Below, one piece after another: positions 15,987 through 26,161 of a DNA stretch of 64,000 nt. Source of the stretch: Tannerellaceae bacterium (GTDB lineage Bacteria; Bacteroidota; Bacteroidia; Bacteroidales; Tannerellaceae); assembly GCA_031280645.1 (NCBI GenBank), contig JAITGL010000032.1, forward strand, positions 1 to 64,000, read 5' to 3'. The stretch's first letter is position 1. Each line of letters starts with the position of its first letter. A model generated the notes under the pieces. It was not told the DNA's origin and did no database searches. It saw nothing but the letters and a program-made list of their open reading frames with translations. Position numbers and translations under genes: made by a program.

Positions 15987-17456
15987 ATGCTAAAGCAACA
16001 GTTGCAGCAAAAGTTACAGCAAAAGCTTTCTCCGCAGCAAATTCAACTGATCAAGCTTCTGGAAGTTCCGGCAATTGAACTTGAGGAAAGAGTTAAGCAG
16101 GAACTGCAAGAAAATCCTGCGCTTGAAGAAGGATCCGAAATTCGCGATGCCGAACCCGGAGATTCGCACGACGATTCTGTGGCCGACGAGCGCGATTCCA
16201 TTGAGGAAATCTCGAATGAAACCGATACCGACTTATCGCTTGGCGACTATCTTTCGGAAGATGATATCCCAGACTATAAGCTTAGGGAAATAAACGAACG
16301 GATGGAGAAGCGCGAAGAAATCCCCTTTGCCGGAAGTCTTTCAATGTACGAACATCTGCGCCGCCAGCTCGGTCTCCGGATGCTTTCAGATCGCGATACA
16401 AGAATTGCCGAGTACATAATAGGCAATCTCGACGACGACGGATATCTGCGTCGCGATGCCGCCTCTATTGCCGATGATTTGATTTTTCAGACAGGCAACG
16501 AGGTAACAAGCGATGCAATCGAGACGGTGATAGGCGCTGTTCAGGATTTTGATCCTCCGGGAATCTGTGCGCGAAACCTGCGCGAATGTTTACTATTGCA
16601 GCTTGCGCGGCGAGAGCCCACCGATGCTGCAAGCGACGCTATACGAATCCTGACGGATTGCTTCGACGATTTCTCAAACAAGCGATACGACCGTATCATC
16701 AAAATTACAGCCATCGACGAAGACGCTCTAAAAGCTGCCGTTGCAGAGATTACGACATTAGACCCCAAACCAGGCGGCGAATGGGACGAAAGCATGGAAT
16801 CCGTAATGAGAATCACGCCCGACTTCATTATTGAAGCCCACAACGGCGAACTCTTCCTCAATATGAACAGCCGCGACGTTCCGCCACTGCGCGTCAGCCG
16901 CGAATATCTCGAAATGCTGGAACGATACGACAAGCAAAAGTCGGTTCAGTCTGACGTTCGCGACGCAGCCATATTCGTTAAGCAAAAAATAGACTCTGCG
17001 CAATGGTTTATCGACGCCGTGAGGCAACGTCAGGAAACGCTAAGGCGAACAATGGAGGCGATAATGGAGTACCAGCGGAATTTCTTCCTCACCGGCGATG
17101 AATCAATGCTTCGTCCGATGATCCTTAAAGATATTTCGGCCCGAGCGGGCTATGATAAATCAACCGTTTCGCGAGTTAGTAACAGCAAGTACGTTCAAAC
17201 CAATTTCGGCATCTATCCGCTAAAATATTTCTTCTCCGACTATCTTCCAACCACCGATGGCGAAGAAGTTACTACCCGCGAAGTGAAGAAGATCCTTAAG
17301 GAATACATTGGCGGCGAGGACAAACGTCGTCCGTATACCGACGAGGAGTTAGCAACTTATTTGCAAGACAAGGGCTTCATCATTGCGCGTCGTACGGTGG
17401 CGAAATATCGGGAACAGCTTGACCTGCCTGTTGCGAGGCTGAGGAAAGAGATTTAA
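15987..17456 (+). CDS. rpoN: RNA polymerase sigma-54 factor
   Basis: A 489-residue alternative sigma factor for -24/-12 promoters that needs an AAA+ enhancer-binding activator. The Gln-rich region I (LKQQLQQKLQQKLSPQQIQL) contacts activator and core. An acidic linker (about residues 50-95) follows, then the core-binding domain and the C-terminal DNA-binding part with the RpoN box ARRTVAKYRE near the end. Length is normal. No enhancer-binding protein is encoded in this window. The next gene starts 24 bases downstream. Confidence 0.96.
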   Translation: MLKQQLQQKLQQKLSPQQIQLIKLLEVPAIELEERVKQELQENPALEEGSEIRDAEPGDSHDDSVADERDSIEEISNETDTDLSLGDYLSEDDIPDYKLREINERMEKREEIPFAGSLSMYEHLRRQLGLRMLSDRDTRIAEYIIGNLDDDGYLRRDAASIADDLIFQTGNEVTSDAIETVIGAVQDFDPPGICARNLRECLLLQLARREPTDAASDAIRILTDCFDDFSNKRYDRIIKITAIDEDALKAAVAEITTLDPKPGGEWDESMESVMRITPDFIIEAHNGELFLNMNSRDVPPLRVSREYLEMLERYDKQKSVQSDVRDAAIFVKQKIDSAQWFIDAVRQRQETLRRTMEAIMEYQRNFFLTGDESMLRPMILKDISARAGYDKSTVSRVSNSKYVQTNFGIYPLKYFFSDYLPTTDGEEVTTREVKKILKEYIGGEDKRRPYTDEELATYLQDKGFIIARRTVAKYREQLDLPVARLRKEI

Positions 17457-17480
17457 ATTTGTCGCAAAAAAATAAACGTT

Positions 17481-18113
17481 ATGAAGCGATTTGCCAATCT
17501 GGTTTCCATTATTTGCCATCCGTTACTGATGATGACTTACGGAGTTTTACTGGCCCTGTCGTACACCTATCTCGCCATATACCCAACGACATTGAAGATG
17601 TATATGATAGCGGCTGTCGTGCTATGTACCGTAATAGCTCCGAGCATGGTTGTTGTGCTGATGGTTCGCCATGGCAACGCCGGCGATTTGGAGTTGAGCC
17701 GGAAGGGCGAGCGAGTGATTCCCTATCTTGTATTTATGGCAGGCAATATGGCTTGCTTTTTCTTTTATTATAAACTGAATATGCCGGCGTGGCTGCTGTC
17801 TATGTTTGCAGGAGTGAGCATAGCCCTGCTCTTTGCGCTTTGTATAAACTTTGTGTGGAAGATAAGCGCTCACGCCATGGGTATCGGCGGATTACTTGGG
17901 GCTGTTATGGGAGCGTCGTATGTTCAGATGAGTAATCCGTACTCCTTGTTTGTGGCTATGATACTGCTGGCCGGACTTACATGTACGTCGAGGGTTATTC
18001 TCGGCAAGCATACGCTGATGCAGCTTTTGTGCGGGTTTCTGCTTGGATTTGCGAGTACTTTCATCACGTTGATTCTAAATGTATCTTATTTATTTATTCC
18101 CAAAAACATATAA
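17481..18113 (+). CDS. PAP2-superfamily-like integral membrane protein
   Basis: A 210-residue protein with about six hydrophobic helices. Late motifs [11 protein letters not shown] and [12 protein letters not shown] recall the PSGH and SRx5HxxxD motifs of type 2 phosphatidic acid phosphatases. The terminal Asp position is Gln, and PSGH is changed to ISAH. It may be a lipid phosphatase-like protein of altered or lost activity, in the inner membrane. It sits between rpoN and gcvH and is probably co-transcribed. Confidence 0.7.
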   Translation: MKRFANLVSIICHPLLMMTYGVLLALSYTYLAIYPTTLKMYMIAAVVLCTVIAPSMVVVLMVRHGNAGDLELSRKGERVIPYLVFMAGNMACFFFYYKLNMPAWLLSMFAGVSIALLFALCINFVWKISAHAMGIGGLLGAVMGASYVQMSNPYSLFVAMILLAGLTCTSRVILGKHTLMQLLCGFLLGFASTFITLILNVSYLFIPKNI

Positions 18114-18120
18114 ACAAAAC

Positions 18121-18501
18121 ATGAAATTTCCGGAGAATTTGAAATACACAAAGGATCATGAATGGATCCGTGTAGAAGAATGTGCAGCCTATGTAGGCAT
18201 AACCGACTACGCCCAAAAAGAATTAGGCGAGATAGTTTTCGTAGACATCACAACCGAAGGCGAAACCCTCGAGAAAGAAGTCCCTTTCGGCACGATAGAA
18301 GCGGTAAAAACCGTATCCGACCTGTTCATGCCCATTGGAGGCGAAGTGATCGAAGCTAATCCCGCGCTTGAAAGCAATCCCGAACTTGTTAACGCCGACG
18401 CTTACGGAGACGGCTGGCTGATTAAGATAGCCGTTCTCAATCCTACCGAACTTGACGAGCTTATGACTGCCGCCGAATACCAGGCCATGCTGTTAAAATG
18501 A
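18121..18501 (+). CDS. gcvH: Glycine cleavage system H protein
   Basis: A 126-residue lipoyl carrier protein that shuttles the aminomethyl group between the P, T and L proteins. The lipoylation site is the Lys in [11 protein letters not shown]. The N-terminus KYTKDHEWI and the C-terminal half (GDGWLIKI) are typical. The start is ATG 18121; an upstream start would only add residues overlapping the previous gene. It overlaps purE by four bases (ATGA). No gcvP or gcvT is in the window. Confidence 0.96.
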   Translation: MKFPENLKYTKDHEWIRVEECAAYVGITDYAQKELGEIVFVDITTEGETLEKEVPFGTIEAVKTVSDLFMPIGGEVIEANPALESNPELVNADAYGDGWLIKIAVLNPTELDELMTAAEYQAMLLK

Positions 18502-19016
18502 ACATGATCATTACTCCCGTTGTAAGCATTATCATGGGAAGCGCGTCCGACCTGCCGGTTATGGAGAAGGCGGCCGCGTTTCTTGATGAGATGGAGATAC
18601 CTTTTGAAATGCACGCTCTTTCCGCACATCGTACGCCGGAAGAAGTTGAAGCTTTTGCCAAAGGAGCCAGGCAAAGAGGCGTCAAGGTTATAATAGCCGC
18701 GGCGGGAATGGCTGCCCATCTATGCGGCGTGATAGCCTCGATGACAACGCTGCCCGTAATTGGAGTGCCGGTTAGTTCTACCCTCAACGGTATGGATGCG
18801 CTGATGTCGATAGTACAGATGCCTCCGGGAATACCGGTTGGAACGGTGGGTATTGACGCTTCGCTGAATTCTGCTATCTTTGCCGCGCAAATCCTTTCCG
18901 TGGCAGATGAAAGCCTTCAGAATAAGATAGCCGCTTATAAGGAGAAGTTGAAAGAGAAGATTGTGAAAGCAAACAGTGAGTTGTTGGCTGTTAAATATAG
19001 ATACAAGACAAATTAA
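18498..19016 (+). CDS. purE: N5-carboxyaminoimidazole ribonucleotide mutase
   Basis: A 172-residue class I PurE, interconverting N5-CAIR and CAIR in purine synthesis. It carries the phosphate-binding [18 protein letters not shown] with the catalytic His, and [13 protein letters not shown]. It shares four bases with gcvH, which indicates translational coupling of one-carbon and purine genes. A terminator-like hairpin follows. Confidence 0.96.
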   Translation: MNMIITPVVSIIMGSASDLPVMEKAAAFLDEMEIPFEMHALSAHRTPEEVEAFAKGARQRGVKVIIAAAGMAAHLCGVIASMTTLPVIGVPVSSTLNGMDALMSIVQMPPGIPVGTVGIDASLNSAIFAAQILSVADESLQNKIAAYKEKLKEKIVKANSELLAVKYRYKTN

Positions 19017-19047
19017 ATAATTGGAAAGTCGTAGCTGACTGTAGTTA

Positions 19048-19111
19048 GAAGTTGGAAGATGAAAATTATATTATGAACACTTGGTAATTTTCACTTCCAG
19101 CTTCATTTTTT
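19048..19111 (+). terminator. Terminator-like long hairpin after purE
   Basis: An imperfect stem of about 20 bp: GAAG-TGGAAG-GAAAATTA (19048-19068) against TAATTTTC-CTTCCA-CTTC (19085-19104), followed by ATTTTTTTA. Confidence 0.55.
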
Positions 19112-19127
19112 TATCCCCCTCTCTACT

Positions 19128-20729
19128 ATGTTCAATTACAAACGTCGCTCCTCCTCCATTGTCGCAATAGGAGATACCCCCCTTGGAGGAAATAACCCCA
19201 TACGTATCCAAACAATGGCCAACGTATCGACCATGGATACCGATGCCTCCGTTGCCCAAGCGCTGCGAGTGGCCGCCGCCGGAGCCGAGTACATACGCTT
19301 CACGGCTCAGGGAGAACGAGAAGCCCGCAATCTGGGAATAATACGCGCTAAGCTGCGCGAAAGCGGATGCCGGGTTCCGCTCGTAGCCGACATTCACTTC
19401 AGCGCCGGGGCCGCTATGGCTGCCGCCTTGGAAGTGGAGAAGGTAAGAATCAATCCGGGAAACTTTGCTCCGCCACAGCTTATCCGAAGTCGCTTCATCG
19501 CTTTACTGCAAACCTGCCGCGATAATAATGCAGCCATTCGCATAGGCGTTAACCACGGATCGCTTTCCGAGCGAATCATGAACGAGTACGGCGATACTCC
19601 TGAAGGTATGGTTGCATCCTGTATGGAATATCTCGAAATATGTATGGAGGAAGATTTCAAGAATGTTGTTATCTCCGTAAAGGCTTCAAACACGATGGTG
19701 ATGATCAAAACCGTGAGGCTTTTAGTTGTCCGGATGAACAATAAAGGCATCTACTTCCCAATCCACCTCGGAGTAACCGAAGCGGGCGACGGCGAAGACG
19801 GACGCATCAAAAGCGCAGCCGGCATCGGAGCTGTCCTTGCCGACGGCATAGGCGATACCATCCGCATCTCGCTTAGCGAAGATCCGGAAACGGAACTTCC
19901 CGTAGCCCGAAAGCTGGCCGATTATATAGCGCTGCGCAACAATCACGCCTTCATCGACGCCCGGCCTGCTCCGGGATACAATCATCTTGCTATTGAAAGA
20001 CAAATCAGCCGGCGAGTGGGCCATATCGGAGGAGGGCAGCCGCCAGTGGTCCTTCCGGCTCATACCGACGGCCAAGCCCAGCTTATTCCTCTCACCCCTG
20101 ATATGCTGTCGACCGATATTATACGCTCGCTTTCCGCTAACCCGGCGGCAGTCGCCCTGCTGCGCTCAACGCATCCGAATCCCGTCGGCGAATTACGGGC
20201 GGCCATGCACCGGCTTATGAGCGAAGGATGCGACGTTCCGGTTATATTCCGCTTTGATTATTATGAAACCGATGCCGAGACCTTAGTTATAAAAGCGTCG
20301 GCCGACCTCGGCGCTCTTCTGTCCGACGGCTTCGGCGACGGGATAATGCTACTCAACCAAGGCTTTCCTGTCGACGCCGACGACAGCCTCCCCTTCGGTA
20401 TCCTCCAGGCAATGCGCCTGCGCATCTCGCGTACCGAATACATATCATGCCCCGGATGCGGCCGCACATTATATGATTTGCAAACAACAATTGCCCGCGT
20501 AAAGGCGGCAACCTCACACCTTAAAGGTCTTAAGATAGGCATAATGGGATGTATAGTAAATGGTCCAGGCGAAATGGCAGATGCCGATTACGGATATGTC
20601 GGCGCCGGCCGGGGGAAGATCAGCCTCTACAAAGGCAAACAATGCGTAATGAAAAATATACCCGAAGATATGGCCGTAGAATATCTCCTCCAACTTATTG
20701 AAAACGATGGCTACCGCCGCCAAGATTGA
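19128..20729 (+). CDS. ispG: 4-hydroxy-3-methylbut-2-enyl diphosphate synthase
   Basis: A 533-residue [4Fe-4S] enzyme of the MEP isoprenoid pathway, converting MEcPP to HMBPP. The N-terminal TIM barrel includes RIQTMANVSTMDT, VPLVADIHF and VRINPGN. The C-terminal cluster domain has CPGCG (about 441-445) and the third ligand in GIMGCIVNGPGE (about 475). At 533 residues it is much longer than the E. coli type, because of the extra central domain between barrel and cluster domain found in Bacteroidetes, plants and Chlamydiae. Its end overlaps the next gene by 23 bases. Confidence 0.95.
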   Translation: MFNYKRRSSSIVAIGDTPLGGNNPIRIQTMANVSTMDTDASVAQALRVAAAGAEYIRFTAQGEREARNLGIIRAKLRESGCRVPLVADIHFSAGAAMAAALEVEKVRINPGNFAPPQLIRSRFIALLQTCRDNNAAIRIGVNHGSLSERIMNEYGDTPEGMVASCMEYLEICMEEDFKNVVISVKASNTMVMIKTVRLLVVRMNNKGIYFPIHLGVTEAGDGEDGRIKSAAGIGAVLADGIGDTIRISLSEDPETELPVARKLADYIALRNNHAFIDARPAPGYNHLAIERQISRRVGHIGGGQPPVVLPAHTDGQAQLIPLTPDMLSTDIIRSLSANPAAVALLRSTHPNPVGELRAAMHRLMSEGCDVPVIFRFDYYETDAETLVIKASADLGALLSDGFGDGIMLLNQGFPVDADDSLPFGILQAMRLRISRTEYISCPGCGRTLYDLQTTIARVKAATSHLKGLKIGIMGCIVNGPGEMADADYGYVGAGRGKISLYKGKQCVMKNIPEDMAVEYLLQLIENDGYRRQD

Positions 20730-21537
20730 ACTGATTGAAACCGGACGCTTTTATGCCGACGGCGGCGCCATGTTCGGCCCCGTCCCCAAAGCGTCATGGA
20801 CAAGAAGGTACCCATGCAACGAAGCCAACGCCTGCATCTTAGCCATGCGCACAATGCTGATAAACGACGGCGCCGGCAGGATAGTTCTTGTTGACAACGG
20901 CGCCGGCAACAAGCAATTGCGCCGCCTTTCCTTCTATAAATTCTTCAACCTTGCAGACTTGCACGGCGAGCTGTTACTCCGCAACATCCGCCCCGAACAA
21001 ATTACCGACGTTGTGCTCACCCATCTTCATTTCGACCACTGCGGATATACCACCCTTAAAAACGCCGGAGCCCTCCGCCTCGCATTTCCAAATGCCCTCC
21101 ACTGGATAAGCCGCGAGCAGTGGGATATTTGCCGCAATCCCGGTCCGCTTGAAAAAGATTCTTTCCTTATTGAAAACATCGCGCCCCTTGAACACTCCCC
21201 CAACCTCCGCTTAATCGACGGCGATACCAACTTAAGTACCGCCGTATCCCTCCGCCTTTTCAACGGCCACACTCCGGCACAAATCGCCGTATACGCCCAT
21301 GCCGAACGCACTTATGTATTTGCCGGCGACGTAATCCCCCTTGCCGCCCACATATCGCCCGACTGGATTTCAGCTTACGACATGTTCCCCCAAACATCCT
21401 ACTCCGAAAAGCTGCGCATGCTCGAAGAAGCAACCCGCGAGCGCCAAACAATAGTCTATTGCCATGATGCCTACCTTGATTCCTCGATGGTAAGAAAAGC
21501 AAGAGAAGGAGTTTTCGGAATAGATACCATTAAATAA
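20707..21537 (+). CDS. MBL-fold metallo-hydrolase
   Basis: A 276-residue protein with the di-zinc signature THLHFDHCG (HxHxDH). Later metal ligands are His in FNGHTPAQ, Asp in VFAGDVIP and His in VYCHDAYLD. This is the plan of lactonase or glyoxalase II-like hydrolases. I choose ATG 20707; a TTG nine bases upstream is possible. It overlaps ispG by 23 bases and is probably translated from the same message. The substrate is not deducible. Confidence 0.85.
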   Translation: MATAAKIELIETGRFYADGGAMFGPVPKASWTRRYPCNEANACILAMRTMLINDGAGRIVLVDNGAGNKQLRRLSFYKFFNLADLHGELLLRNIRPEQITDVVLTHLHFDHCGYTTLKNAGALRLAFPNALHWISREQWDICRNPGPLEKDSFLIENIAPLEHSPNLRLIDGDTNLSTAVSLRLFNGHTPAQIAVYAHAERTYVFAGDVIPLAAHISPDWISAYDMFPQTSYSEKLRMLEEATRERQTIVYCHDAYLDSSMVRKAREGVFGIDTIK

Positions 21538-21539
21538 TA

Positions 21540-21570
21540 CGCCGGCAGGAGCTTTATTCCCGGCGTTTTT
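21540..21570 (+). terminator. Terminator after the MBL gene
   Basis: CGCCGG (21540-21545) pairs with CCGGCG (21560-21565), then TTTTT. Between 21571 and 21848 I see no gene or repeat. Confidence 0.65.
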
Positions 21571-21848
21571 CCAATCTTAATTCATCCTCGCCTCTGAAAA
21601 GAAATGTTTTAAAACCAATGCAACCTGTAAGCAGTTTAATGAAAACAGGTACAATTCAAAAAGACAGAGCGGGACTGAAAAGCGGAGTACATTTTCCGAT
21701 TGTTTACTCTATCGGCGCAAGCTACGTATTTTAACCGCCCCGATACCGCCGCCCCATCCCAATAAAACCCCGGCCGGAAAAGAATAAACCCGCCGGATCC
21801 CACCCCGGAAAACATCCCGGAAACGCAATCTTACATTGTATCCGCCCT

Positions 21849-22560
21849 GCAAGCGCCGGACGGCTTTGCTTTCAACGCAAAACCTCCACGCATTTGCAGG
21901 GCGGCTTTGCTTTCAAAACAAACCCTCCCTGCATTTGCACGACTACTTTGCTTTCACAACAAAACTCCCCTGCATTTGCACGACGACTTTGCTTTTAAAA
22001 CAAAACCTCCCTGCATTTGCACGACGACTTTGCTCTCAACGCAAACCCTCCCTGCATTTGCACGACGGCTTTGCTTTTAAAACAAACCCTCCCTGCATTT
22101 GCAGGACGGCTTTGCTTTCAAAACAAAATGCCCCTGCATTTGCAGGGAGGTTTTATATCGAATATAAAATACCCCGACGTCTATTTCGGCCGGCCCAACG
22201 AATGTGTTTTCGCAAATACGCCCCCCGGCCCCGTTACAATCTATATAACATGCGCAAAAATTGCCGGGCGGCTTTGTATCGAATACAAAATGTCCTGGCA
22301 ATGCCAGGCAGCTTAGTATCAAATACAAAACAGCCCGGAATCTGCCAGGCGGCTTTGTATCGAATACAAAATACTCCGGAATCTGCCGGGAGGCTTTGTA
22401 TTAAATACAAAATAGCCCGGAATTTGCCAGGCGGTTTTGTATCGAATGCAAAATGGCTCGGAATCTGCCAGGCGGCTTTGTATCAAATACAAAACGGCCC
22501 GGAATCTGCCAGGCGGTTTTGTATCGAATACAAAGCGCCAGGGGATTGGCAGGGGAGTTT
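21849..22560. repeat. Tandem array 3: two blocks of 41-bp units
   Basis: Block A (21849-22150) has GCATTTGCA at 21890, 21931, 21972, 22013, 22054, 22095 and 22136, always 41 bases apart, with a TTTGCTTTTAAAACAAA near-palindrome. Block B (22260-22560) has GTATC at 22276, 22316, 22357, 22398, 22439, 22480 and 22521, 40 then 41 bases apart, with the palindrome TTTGTATCGAATACAAA. About 100 bases of mixed sequence with one hybrid unit (22150) separate the blocks. Block B looks like a diverged relative of block A. Noncoding; upstream of the GSCFA gene. Confidence 0.93.
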
Positions 22561-22657
22561 CGCAACGGCCGTGAAATCGTCCTGCAAGGAATTATAACGT
22601 ATTATATCGCCCGCAAGGGCTCCCGGAAACGCCGGGCGAGCTTAGCGCAATTACAAC

Positions 22658-22665
22658 TACTTTTG
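22658..22665 (+). promoter_or_regulatory. -7 box before the GSCFA gene
   Basis: TACTTTTG, 21 bases before the ATG at 22687; -33 element weak. Confidence 0.5.
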
Positions 22666-22686
22666 CCGAAATAAAATACGACAATC

Positions 22687-23676
22687 ATGGAACTGACAAC
22701 CCCCGTAGCAATCCCAAAGCCCCCGTTCACCGTGGGCTACCGCGACGCCATTTTACTTTTAGGCTCATGCTTTGCCGCCGAAGCAGGACGGCGGATGAGC
22801 GACGACAAGCTTAACGTTTGCATTAATCCTTTCGGGATCCTGTATAACCCCCTGTCGGTTGAGGCGGCCCTGCGGCGGCTGCTGGGCGCGGAAACCCTTA
22901 CCGCCGGCGATCTGTTTTTTCACAACGGCCTTTACCATAGCTTTGACCATCACGGGAGCTTTTCGGCCCCGATTGCCTCCGAGGCGCTCGAGGCCATGAA
23001 CAGCCGGCTGCTCGAGGGCTCAAAGCGGCTGCTCGAGGCTTCGCGACTGATCGTTACCTGGGGATCGGCCTCGGCTTACCTGCTGGCGGGAACCGAACGG
23101 GTTGCGGCCAACTGCCATAAGCTGCCCGCATCGCGCTTTACTCGCCAACGGATGGAGCCCAACGAAATAGAAGGGCGGTGGGCCGCGCTTATCGAGGATA
23201 TCCTGAAGGCTAATCCCGGCCTCAGGCTCGCGATAACCGTGAGCCCGGTGCGCTACCTTGCCGAGGGAGCCCGCGAAAGCCGTCTGGGGAAAGCCGCGCT
23301 GCTCATTGCCGCCGACAGGCTGGAAAGGCGATTCCCCGGAGTGGTTACTTACTTTGCCGCTTACGAAATAATGAACGACGAGCTGCGCGACTACCGCTTC
23401 TATGCCCCCGACATGATCCACCCCTCGCCGCAGGCTGTCGATTATATATGGGAAAAATTCAGGGAGGCTTTCTTTGGCGATGAAGATCGCCGCCTGTTTG
23501 CCGAATGGGAACCCCTGCGCCGGGCCCTCGGCCACCGCCCGTCGAGGCCCGAAGGGGAGGCGTGGAGGGCGTTCGTTGCCCAAACTTTGTTAAAGGCCGA
23601 GGAGGTTAGCCGGAAATTCCCTTATTTTGATATATCAAGAGAAACAGCATTGTTACGATCATTTTTAAATACGTAA
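22687..23676 (+). CDS. GSCFA-domain protein
   Basis: A 329-residue protein carrying the family's namesake motif in LLGSCFAAEAG (residues about 24-34), with NPFGILYNP nearby and a C-terminal DMIHPSPQAVDYIWEKF. The family has an SGNH-hydrolase-like look: Ser in GSCF as candidate nucleophile, Asp-x-x-His in DMIHPS as candidate acid/base. No signal peptide. It stands 11 bases before murF-alr, so the two are probably co-expressed and a link to envelope biosynthesis is plausible. Biochemical function unknown. Confidence 0.88.
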   Translation: MELTTPVAIPKPPFTVGYRDAILLLGSCFAAEAGRRMSDDKLNVCINPFGILYNPLSVEAALRRLLGAETLTAGDLFFHNGLYHSFDHHGSFSAPIASEALEAMNSRLLEGSKRLLEASRLIVTWGSASAYLLAGTERVAANCHKLPASRFTRQRMEPNEIEGRWAALIEDILKANPGLRLAITVSPVRYLAEGARESRLGKAALLIAADRLERRFPGVVTYFAAYEIMNDELRDYRFYAPDMIHPSPQAVDYIWEKFREAFFGDEDRRLFAEWEPLRRALGHRPSRPEGEAWRAFVAQTLLKAEEVSRKFPYFDISRETALLRSFLNT

Positions 23677-23687
23677 TATTAATAATA

Positions 23688-26156
23688 ATGGAATACACTA
23701 TACAGGAAATCGAAAGGGCGACGGGGGCTAACGCCTTGCAGCTCCACGACCATTGCGTAAGCATCATACTTACCGACAGCCGCAGGCTTTCAATGCCGGC
23801 CGAAAGCATCTTCTTTGCCATCAAGACGCGTACCAACAACGGCCACAAGTATATCCGCGAGCTGTACGACCTGAGGGTGCGGTGCTTCGTGGTGAGCGAG
23901 CCTCCGGCAAATATGGAGGAGATGCCCGAAGCCTCGTTCCTCCAGGTGAAAGATACGGTTAAGGCCCTCCAGAGGCTGGCCGCTTACCATCGCAGCCGGT
24001 TCGACATCCCGGTGGCGGCCATCGCGGGGAGCAACGGCAAGACGGTGGTGAAGGAATTTTTATACCAGCTGCTGCGGCGCGATTTCAATATCGTGCGGTC
24101 GCCCATGAGCTACAACTCGCAGGTGGGCGTGCCGGTTGCATTATGGGAGATGTCGCCCAAGCACAACCTGGCCATATTCGAGGCGGGCATCTCGCAGCCC
24201 GACGAGATGGACAACCTGCGGCCGATGATCGAGCCCAACATCGGCATATTTACAGGCCTGGGCGAGGCTCACCAGGAAAACTTCGTGTCGATGCACCAGA
24301 AGTGTATGGAGAAGCTCTCGCTGTTCACCAAATGCCAGGCCGTGGTTTACAACTCCGACAACGCGATGGTGAACCACTGCATGGACGCTTCGCTCCTCTC
24401 CCACCGCACCGTTGCATGGAGCCGTATCGACGACGAGGCCCCCGTATTCGTAGAGGCCATTAACAAGCGGGAGAACGATACCGAGATAATATGCAGCGTG
24501 ATGGGCATCCCTTCCACATATATCGTGCCTTTTACCGACGACGCTTCGATCGAAAACATAATGCACTGCATCACCTTTATGACTTACATAAAGCCCACAA
24601 GCCTCCGCGACGCAAAGCGGTTTGCATCGCTCGAGGCGGTTGACATGAGGGTAAACGTAAGGGAGGGCGTACGCAACTGTCTCCTTATAAACGATATGTA
24701 TAACTCCGACTTTAACTCCCTCGAAAGCGCCCTCAATTTCATGAGGAGCCGCCAGGCGGACAGGAGAGACCTTGGAACCGTGCTGATACTGTCGGACATA
24801 CTCCAGTCGGGTGCGCTGCCCAAGTCGCTCTACAAGCGGGTGGCCGATCTGGTGCGGCGCAAAAAGGTGGAGCGTATAATAGGAATAGGAAGGGATATAT
24901 ACGAGCACGCCTCGCTGTTCAACATCGGCAAGGAGTTCTATCGAACCACCGACGACTTCCTCGTTTCCGACACCTTCCGCACCTTCCGCGATTCCATAAT
25001 CCTCCTCAAAGGATCCCGCCGGTTTAACTTCGAGAGGATATCAACCCAGCTTGAAAAGCGATCGCACGAAACGGTGCTCGAAGTAAGCCTCGACGCCGTT
25101 GTGCATAACTATAACTACTTCCGCTCGCTGCTCAACCCCGACACCAGGATCATCGCCATGGTAAAAGCCTTCGGATACGGAGCCGGGGCCCACGAGCTTG
25201 CCAAAACACTCCAGCAGCAACGGTGCGACTACCTGGCAGTGGCAGTGGCCGACGAAGGAGCCGCCCTGAGGCGCGAAGGTATCTCGATCCCCATAATGGT
25301 AATGAACCCCGAGCCCAGCTGCTTCCACGTACTGTTCGACAACCATCTCGAACCCGAAGTGTACAGCTTCAGGATGCTCGACGCCCTGATTATGGAAACG
25401 CTGCGCCGCGGCATCACCTCCTACCCCGCGCACATCAAGTTTAACACCGGCATGAACCGCCTCGGCTTCGACCCGTCGGACGTTGAGGAGATATGCCGCC
25501 GCCTCCGAACCCAATCGGGCATAACCGTGCGCTCGGCGTTCTCGCACTTAGCCGCTGCCGACTCGGCCGGCTTCGACGACTTTAGCCTCCGCCAGGCCCG
25601 GCTCTTTGCCGAAACCGCCCGCAAGCTCGAAGCCGCCCTCGATTACAAAATTTTCAAGCATATACTCAACTCGGCCGGCATCGAGCGATTCCCGCAATAC
25701 CAGATGGACATGGTGCGCCTCGGAATCGGGCTGTACGGCATAAGCTCATCCGGCGCATCCCCCCTGCGCAACGTGTCGACCCTCCGCACCACCATCCTCC
25801 AGATACGCGAAGTCGAACCCGGATGCCCCATCGGATACGGATGCCTCAACGTAGCCTCACGCCCGTCGCGCATTGCCGTAATCCCCATCGGATACGCCGA
25901 CGGCTTTGACCGCAAGCTGGGCAACGGCGCAGGCGAGGTTTGGATAAACGGCGCCCTCTGCCCCGTCGCCGGCAACATCTGCATGGACACTACCCTTATA
26001 GACGTAACCGGCGTCGACGCCTCCGAGGGCGATCCCGTCATAATATTCGGCAACGAGCTCCCTGCGGCTCACATGGCGGCCAAGCTCGGCACCATCCCTT
26101 ACGAAGTGCTTACGTCGATATCGCCAAGGGTTAAGCGGGTTTATTATTCTAACTGA
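23688..26156 (+). CDS. murF-alr: MurF ligase - alanine racemase fusion
   Basis: An 822-residue bifunctional cytoplasmic enzyme. The N-terminal MurF part (about 1-450) joins D-Ala-D-Ala to UDP-MurNAc-tripeptide and has the ATP site AIAGSNGKTVVKE (about 111-123) and the FEAGISQPDEMD motif. The C-terminal PLP-dependent alanine racemase begins near residue 460 (SLDAVVHNYNYFRSLL), with the PLP Lys in MVKAFGYGAG (about 490), FNTGMNRLGF, HLAAADS and NICMDTTLIDVT. One polypeptide thus makes D-Ala and uses D-Ala-D-Ala. This fusion is common in Bacteroidetes. A terminator follows. Confidence 0.95.
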   Translation: MEYTIQEIERATGANALQLHDHCVSIILTDSRRLSMPAESIFFAIKTRTNNGHKYIRELYDLRVRCFVVSEPPANMEEMPEASFLQVKDTVKALQRLAAYHRSRFDIPVAAIAGSNGKTVVKEFLYQLLRRDFNIVRSPMSYNSQVGVPVALWEMSPKHNLAIFEAGISQPDEMDNLRPMIEPNIGIFTGLGEAHQENFVSMHQKCMEKLSLFTKCQAVVYNSDNAMVNHCMDASLLSHRTVAWSRIDDEAPVFVEAINKRENDTEIICSVMGIPSTYIVPFTDDASIENIMHCITFMTYIKPTSLRDAKRFASLEAVDMRVNVREGVRNCLLINDMYNSDFNSLESALNFMRSRQADRRDLGTVLILSDILQSGALPKSLYKRVADLVRRKKVERIIGIGRDIYEHASLFNIGKEFYRTTDDFLVSDTFRTFRDSIILLKGSRRFNFERISTQLEKRSHETVLEVSLDAVVHNYNYFRSLLNPDTRIIAMVKAFGYGAGAHELAKTLQQQRCDYLAVAVADEGAALRREGISIPIMVMNPEPSCFHVLFDNHLEPEVYSFRMLDALIMETLRRGITSYPAHIKFNTGMNRLGFDPSDVEEICRRLRTQSGITVRSAFSHLAAADSAGFDDFSLRQARLFAETARKLEAALDYKIFKHILNSAGIERFPQYQMDMVRLGIGLYGISSSGASPLRNVSTLRTTILQIREVEPGCPIGYGCLNVASRPSRIAVIPIGYADGFDRKLGNGAGEVWINGALCPVAGNICMDTTLIDVTGVDASEGDPVIIFGNELPAAHMAAKLGTIPYEVLTSISPRVKRVYYSN

Positions 26157-26161
26157 TAATA

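Noticed and set aside
21836..22674. 253-residue frame through array 3
   Set aside because: Low-complexity translation of 41-bp repeats, with composition unlike any neighbour. It is not kept in phase by the 41-bp period and only happens to lack stops.
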